Source of the DNA: Cheilinus undulatus
Taxonomy: Eukaryota > Chordata > Actinopteri > Labriformes > Labridae
Reading direction: 5' to 3'
Length of the DNA stretch: 64,000 bases
Assembly (NCBI RefSeq): GCF_018320785.1
Contig: NC_054872.1
Span: forward strand, 24,572,769 to 24,636,768
Below the pieces are notes generated by a model. The model had not been told where the DNA came from, did not search any database, and was given only the letters and a program-made list of their open reading frames with translations. A program made the translations under genes and the position numbers. The first letter of the stretch is position 1; the number at the start of each line of letters is the position of its first letter. This document shows positions 61,250 through 64,000 of the stretch, piece by piece.

Positions 61250-63640
61250 AAAGTATACATATCTCAATGTTGTTTGTTTACTTGTTTACCACATAATAAA
61301 TGAACATTTTTGACCATCTGTCTCTGCAAATCAACAAAATTCTGCATCTGTTCCTGCTGTGGACATTCATGCGTGGAAGTGCTGCACTGAAATAAGGCCC
61401 AGAGTTACATTGGTACCTGAACTTATCAGTGAATTGGTGTTTTTCCTCTAGGATTTTGTACATATAGCAACATGTGTCCTGTGATTTTTTTTGTTTTTTT
61501 CTGCTTAGATTTGCAGGTTACTGATGGTAGTGACTTCCTGCTGCTGAATGATTATTAACTCTAATGAGGATCACGCTAGGCTTGTAAATGTACGTGTGGT
61601 AAATGTGAGTTAGAGGTCTGTGGTGAATAGCAGAAAATTGGACTTCCAAAGCCAAAGAATAATTCAAACACTGCATAGAACATTATCCCGTTCTCTGGGT
61701 AGCATAACAGGTTTCTCAAAACTGAGATACTAGAATATTCTGGTTTTTGATAACATTTACATGCACAAACACCAACTGGGATACTCAAGTCCATGTAAAC
61801 ACAGTCATTATTTGCATTTCCAAGAAACGTTTAAAATGTTTATGATGGATTTGTGACATGAACAGTTATGAATTTATCATATTCATTTTCCTTCCACTGT
61901 GTGTTTCCCCGCTTTCAGTATCTCCCTCTTCTCTCTTTCTATATCTCCTCTCTTTCTGAATCTCAGTCTTTTCAATTACTGCATCTCTCTTTTTTATTTC
62001 TGCATCTATCTTTTCAATTTTTTCCAATTCAATTTTCAATTTCTAATTAAGAAAATAGCAGAAAAAAGTAAACACTTATGAATTATTTCAGTTATGTTCA
62101 TTTATCACTTAAAAAAAACAAACCAAATATTTACAGGGAGTATGGGTCAAACATAAAAATGGTGATAGTTAGGTTGATGCCTCCCATTTGCTTCAGAAGC
62201 AGAGCTTTGAAGCACAGCTAAAGAGGCTGAGGCCTTTAGCCTCTGAGCAAACAGCTACAACATGCCAGCCAGCCAGTCCTGTCATTGACACCCCTAAATA
62301 ACTCTTACGTTGTGCTCATACCAGACATCAATGATCGCCTATCTGTTTATCTGAACACGCATATATGAGGAGTTTATTAGCTTAACCTTTTTCTAACTTG
62401 TGTGGACAACTTGCTCACTCGTGTGTCAAAAAGCGTGTATGGGAACACCCAAAAGACACGAGAGGGGAAGGGCTTCCTTCTTCAACATTTTGCATTTTTT
62501 TTTTTTTTTTTTTTTATTTCTGTGCTGAAAGAACTGGCATGTTGTGTTGTATAGCTCGGGGTAGCCACGGACAGACTCCACAAGCTTCTCCTCCATCTTT
62601 TGATTGAATGACCCCCCGGCCCCTGCTGGTCCTTGGGAGATCCTCCGGTGATGTATGTAAAATATGTCACTGCAGAATCTCCATGCTGATGGCCAATGTG
62701 GCACAAGTGGTTCGCTTGAGCTCAGAATTTTCAACTCTCGCATAAGTGAATGAAGTGAATTGGAATAAACACAAATTACTTGCTCCATTCCCAAGTTCAC
62801 AGCTATTAGTGCCACATCTACTTGCGTCTACTTGCAGCTTTATATGGACTTTACATGTAATTAACTTGTGCTAATGATTTTACTCACATCTGGTGTGAAC
62901 ACAACATTAGCTTTATTTCTATCAAAACAGATTAGTTTTTTTTAAATAGTGTTTAGTGTTGAGGAACTAGCTAAACAGCTCTAAATCATGATTTTAAACC
63001 TGGCTATGAACATATTTATATTTGCTGTAAAATAGGTGTTTTAACATGGGTGTTAACAGGGATGTCTTTAAGAGTCAACCTTGGACACTTGAGGAATTGC
63101 ACTCTTTTACACTTCCACACTGGCTTCATTTTGTTAACACTGACGACTGACTCTGGGGGATTGACAAAATTCTGCAGTTTAAAGGTCTTTGCTACAGAAT
63201 AGGATTAGGGCTAGAGGTGAAGGAAAAAATAATGCTGTGCACTTCAAGATTAAAATCGAAATGAAAAGAAGACAGTAGAAATGTCAAGAATAAAGTTAAA
63301 ATATAATTTTGAGGAAAAAAAATTGAAAATTTAAGAATAAAGTCAAAGTTATTTTCTATAACAAATAGCAGATCTTAGACACGGTGTTTATGAGCTAAAA
63401 GAGAAAGAAAATTGCTGTTAAATCCAATGTATAGTTTTACACATACATTGATACAAGTCATTTTGTAGAGACAGTCGAGATTTGCTGTTTCTTAGTGTCT
63501 TAAATTCTATTTGCATAGGGTTAGTTTTACCTGTTGACCTCTGATAATTCATGAATTAGCCCATGACTTGAGTGTTTGGTAAGATGTATTCACACGTGTT
63601 AATAATCTTTAATGATAATCTTCTACTGACAAATTTTGGT
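61250..63640. other. Gene-free interval
   Basis: Contains a TC/CT-rich stretch (61880-62040), a T-run (62496-62515) and AT-rich DNA. The overlapping minus frames at 62426-62815 show no domain. Confidence 0.45.
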
Positions 63641-63654
63641 AAGCCCAAGTGAAT

Positions 63655-64000
63655 TGTAGCCTCAGTTTTCTGTTCTTAGCTGACAGGAGTGACGCCTGGT
63701 GTGGTCTTCTGCTGCTGTCGCCCATCTGCTTTAAGGTTTGACGGTTTGTGCATTCAGAGATGGTATTCTGCATACCTTATTTGTGACGAGTGGTTATTTT
63801 GAGTTACTGTTGCTTTTCTATCATCTTGGACCAGTCTTCCAATCTCCTTTGACCCCAACAAGGCATTTCGTCTGCACAACTGCTGCTCACGCGATATTTG
63901 CTCTTTTTCAAATCATTCTCTGTAAACTCTAGAGATGGTTGTGTGTGAAAATCACAGTAGATCAGCGGTTTCTGAAATACTGAGACCAGCCCATCTGCCA
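63655..64000. repeat. Dispersed vertebrate repeat, runs off the window
   Basis: GTGGTCTTCTGCTGCTGTCG, CTTTAAGGTTTGACGGTTTG, CCAACAAGGCATTTCG, CTCTAGAGATGGTTGTGTG and GATCAGCGGTTTCTGAAATAC are words of a repeat that is very common in fish and other vertebrate genomes. I cannot name the family with certainty. The end lies beyond the window. Confidence 0.6.

Noticed and set aside
62426-62815. 129-codon minus-strand frame
   Set aside because: It includes a translated poly-T/A run (poly-Lys) and has no domain.

Overview
The window looks like a stretch of a ray-finned (teleost) fish chromosome. The evidence is spliced vertebrate genes with fish-like proteins, Tc1-type, hAT and PIF/Harbinger DNA transposons, an L2/CR1-group LINE and a tRNA-derived SINE, in AT-rich non-coding DNA with many microsatellites. 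I saw no bacterial-type operon, no CRISPR array and no viral element.

Host genes. (1) A tandem array of class A GPCRs of the chemerin receptor / formyl-peptide-receptor family lies on the minus strand: a decayed copy (391-1170) and three intact single-coding-exon genes (10891-11985, 16903-18009, 27769-28911). Each intact gene has a splice acceptor just upstream of its ATG, so the common plan is a short non-coding exon 1, an intron and one coding exon. Two of them have a TATA box with a CRE-type element upstream. (2) A five-exon pancreatic-type trypsinogen lies on the plus strand (45377-46572, 247 aa by my splicing). (3) Hyaluronan synthase 1 (has1) lies on the plus strand: non-coding exon 1 after a TATA box at 52311, four coding exons from 53367 to 58380 (576 aa), and a poly(A) signal at 59301. 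In human, HAS1 sits beside FPR1/FPR2/FPR3, so the receptor array next to has1 looks like an ancient linkage kept in fish.

Layout: 0-1.2 kb receptor pseudogene; 1.2-7.5 kb repeats; 7.5-10.9 kb a LINE split by two nested Harbinger elements, ending one base before a receptor stop codon; 10.9-12.5 kb receptor; 13.0-14.7 kb hAT element with a BED-finger remnant; 16.9-19.4 kb receptor with promoter; 20.4-24.3 kb a SINE split into three pieces by a dUTPase (dut) gene fragment and by a long-TIR transposon that itself holds a Tc1-like element; 27.8-29.6 kb receptor with promoter; 29.9-33.0 kb satellite-like repeat and a Tc1 remnant; 33-45 kb gene-poor, with several MITEs; 45.4-46.6 kb trypsinogen; 52.3-59.3 kb has1; 59.7-61.2 kb a near full-length Tc1-like element; the rest is gene-poor and ends in a dispersed repeat.

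The genes do not form one pathway. The receptors are probably leukocyte chemoattractant receptors, trypsin is a secreted digestive zymogen, and Has1 is a plasma-membrane enzyme that extrudes hyaluronan. The most informative structures are the has1-receptor linkage, the shared receptor gene plan, and the nested insertions whose target-site duplications give their order.
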